This document shows, one piece after another, positions 5,747 to 6,656 of a stretch of DNA of 6,656 nt. Source of the stretch: Deltaproteobacteria bacterium (GTDB taxonomy: Bacteria; Desulfobacterota_B; Binatia; UBA9968). The notes below the pieces were generated by a model. That model was given only the letters and a program-made list of their open reading frames with translations, was not told where the DNA came from and searched no databases. Each line of letters starts with the position of its first letter. Position 1 is the stretch's first letter. The position numbers were made by a program, and so were the translations under genes. The DNA lies in assembly GCA_030620935.1 (NCBI GenBank), contig JAUXIP010000117.1, forward strand, positions 1 to 6,656, given 5' to 3'.

Positions 5747-6656
5747 TCAGACACTCACGTGCGTCAACTTTTTACTGGCCATACGGTAGTCATAGTAGAT
5801 CCGGGTCAGATAGACGGCCGTCAGCACCGTCGTAAAAATGCCCACGCAAAGCGTCACGGCGAATCCTTTGATCGGACCGGTGCCGAACTGGAAGAGGATA
5901 ACGCCGGCGAGAAAGGTCGTGATGTTCGAGTCCAGAATCGCCGGGAGGGCCCGTTCATAACCGGACTCGACTGCAGCCCTGGGGGACTTTCCGTTTCTAA
6001 CCTCCTCCCGGATGCGCTCATTGATCAGCACATTGGCATCGACCGCCATGCCGAGAGTAAGAATAATGCCGCCGATTCCGGGAAGGGTCAAAACGGCGTC
6101 AAGTCCCGCAAGGATGGCCATCATGAAAAGGATGTTGAATACCAACGCGACATCGGCAAGCAGCCCGGCCCCTTTATAATAAACGATCATAAAAAGAAGC
6201 AGGAGTGAGCCTCCGATTATAAACGAAAGGGTTCCTTGTTGTATGGAATCCCGGCCGAGTGAAGGGCCTACGGTCCGCTCCTCAAGGATCTCGACCGGTG
6301 CCGGCAAAGCGCCTGCCTTGAGAATAATAGCGAGGTCGCGAGCTTCTTTAAATTGGAAATTTCCGCTTATGATAGCCTGCCCTCCGCTAATCCTGTCTTT
6401 AATGACTGGGGCCGAGTAAACCCGATCGTCAAGAATAATCGCCAAGAGCCGCCCCACATTTTCTCCTGTAATTCTATCAAATAGCCTTGCCCCGCTGGAA
6501 TTAAGAGTTATCTCCACGTAAGGGCCCTCCAAGCCGGAACCTGGCCGCACCCGGGCATCCGTAATGTAATCGCCGGTCATAAGGGTTTGAGAATACAGGA
6601 GGTAAGGAACCTTCTCTGTTGTCAATCCACCATCATCCCTTGGGGTGTGACCGTAC
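5747..6656 (-). CDS. secD: Protein translocase subunit SecD, C-terminal part (5' end outside window)
   Basis: The frame is open to the right edge; the last complete codon is at 6653-6655, so about 302 C-terminal residues are visible and the N-terminal transmembrane helix and most of the periplasmic P1 domain are missing. The visible part starts in P1: LMTGDYITDARV, then ARLFDRITGENVGRLLAIIL, SAPVIKD and ISGNF. Next come the linker GALPAPVEILEERTVGPSLG and five membrane segments. The RND signature LTLGMAVDANVLINERIREE lies in the TM4-equivalent region, and FGTGPIKGFAVTL in the last segments. SecD works with SecF to drive late translocation and substrate release on the outer face of the membrane. 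The TTG at 6623-6625 is internal and should not be taken as the start. It is followed by secF after 12 bp. Family assignment is certain. Confidence 0.97.
   Translation of the reverse strand, partial: YGHTPRDDGGLTTEKVPYLLYSQTLMTGDYITDARVRPGSGLEGPYVEITLNSSGARLFDRITGENVGRLLAIILDDRVYSAPVIKDRISGGQAIISGNFQFKEARDLAIILKAGALPAPVEILEERTVGPSLGRDSIQQGTLSFIIGGSLLLLFMIVYYKGAGLLADVALVFNILFMMAILAGLDAVLTLPGIGGIILTLGMAVDANVLINERIREEVRNGKSPRAAVESGYERALPAILDSNITTFLAGVILFQFGTGPIKGFAVTLCVGIFTTVLTAVYLTRIYYDYRMASKKLTHVSV

Noticed and set aside
5759..6208. 149-codon plus-strand ORF inside secD.
   Set aside because: It is antisense to the SecD membrane domain, low in complexity and rich in charged residues, with no independent support.
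6623..6625. TTG as the start of SecD.
   Set aside because: The frame stays open to the window edge, and the SecD N-terminal helix and P1 domain are missing, so the true start lies outside the window.

Overview
The window carries protein-coding genes of an unidentified, probably uncultured bacterium. By eye it is moderately GC-rich. The mix of a thiamine-diphosphate enzyme of the acetolactate-synthase type, a PAS/receiver signalling protein and a secD-secF-recJ cluster would fit lineages such as Methylomirabilota/Rokubacteria or Desulfobacterota. That placement is a guess from gene content and protein style; there is no rRNA or other decisive marker here.

Layout, left to right. (1) 2-415 (+): the last ~137 codons of a thiamine-diphosphate enzyme, cut by the left edge. 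(2) 477-1993 (-): a two-gene unit read leftward. First comes a 372-aa protein with a PAS domain, a histidine-kinase dimerisation-like helix pair and a receiver domain but no ATPase domain; then a 115-aa TPR protein 50 bp downstream. It converges with gene 1, and I see no strong terminator in the 61-bp gap. (3) 1994-2275: a compact region with a quasi-symmetric divergent promoter-like segment (about 2007-2089), the first ~28 codons of what looks like an APC-type membrane transporter (+, 2104-2187), and a 30-codon ORF on the minus strand (2184-2276). The transporter homology and the small ORF both stop at about 2184-2190, as if a deletion had fused two convergent genes. (4) 2276-2938 (-): a short stand-alone DprA/Smf-like Rossmann protein whose stop codon overlaps the start of the small ORF. 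(5) 3055-6656 (-): recJ, secF and the 3' part of secD, transcribed secD-secF-recJ and tightly spaced. SecD is cut by the right edge.

SecD and SecF form the membrane complex that assists late steps of Sec protein export. RecJ is a 5'-3' single-strand exonuclease; its location behind secDF recurs in many bacteria but does not imply a shared pathway. The DprA-like gene, the small coupled ORF and the ATPase-less hybrid signalling protein are the least conventional parts. No tRNA, rRNA, CRISPR array, insertion sequence or integrase was seen.
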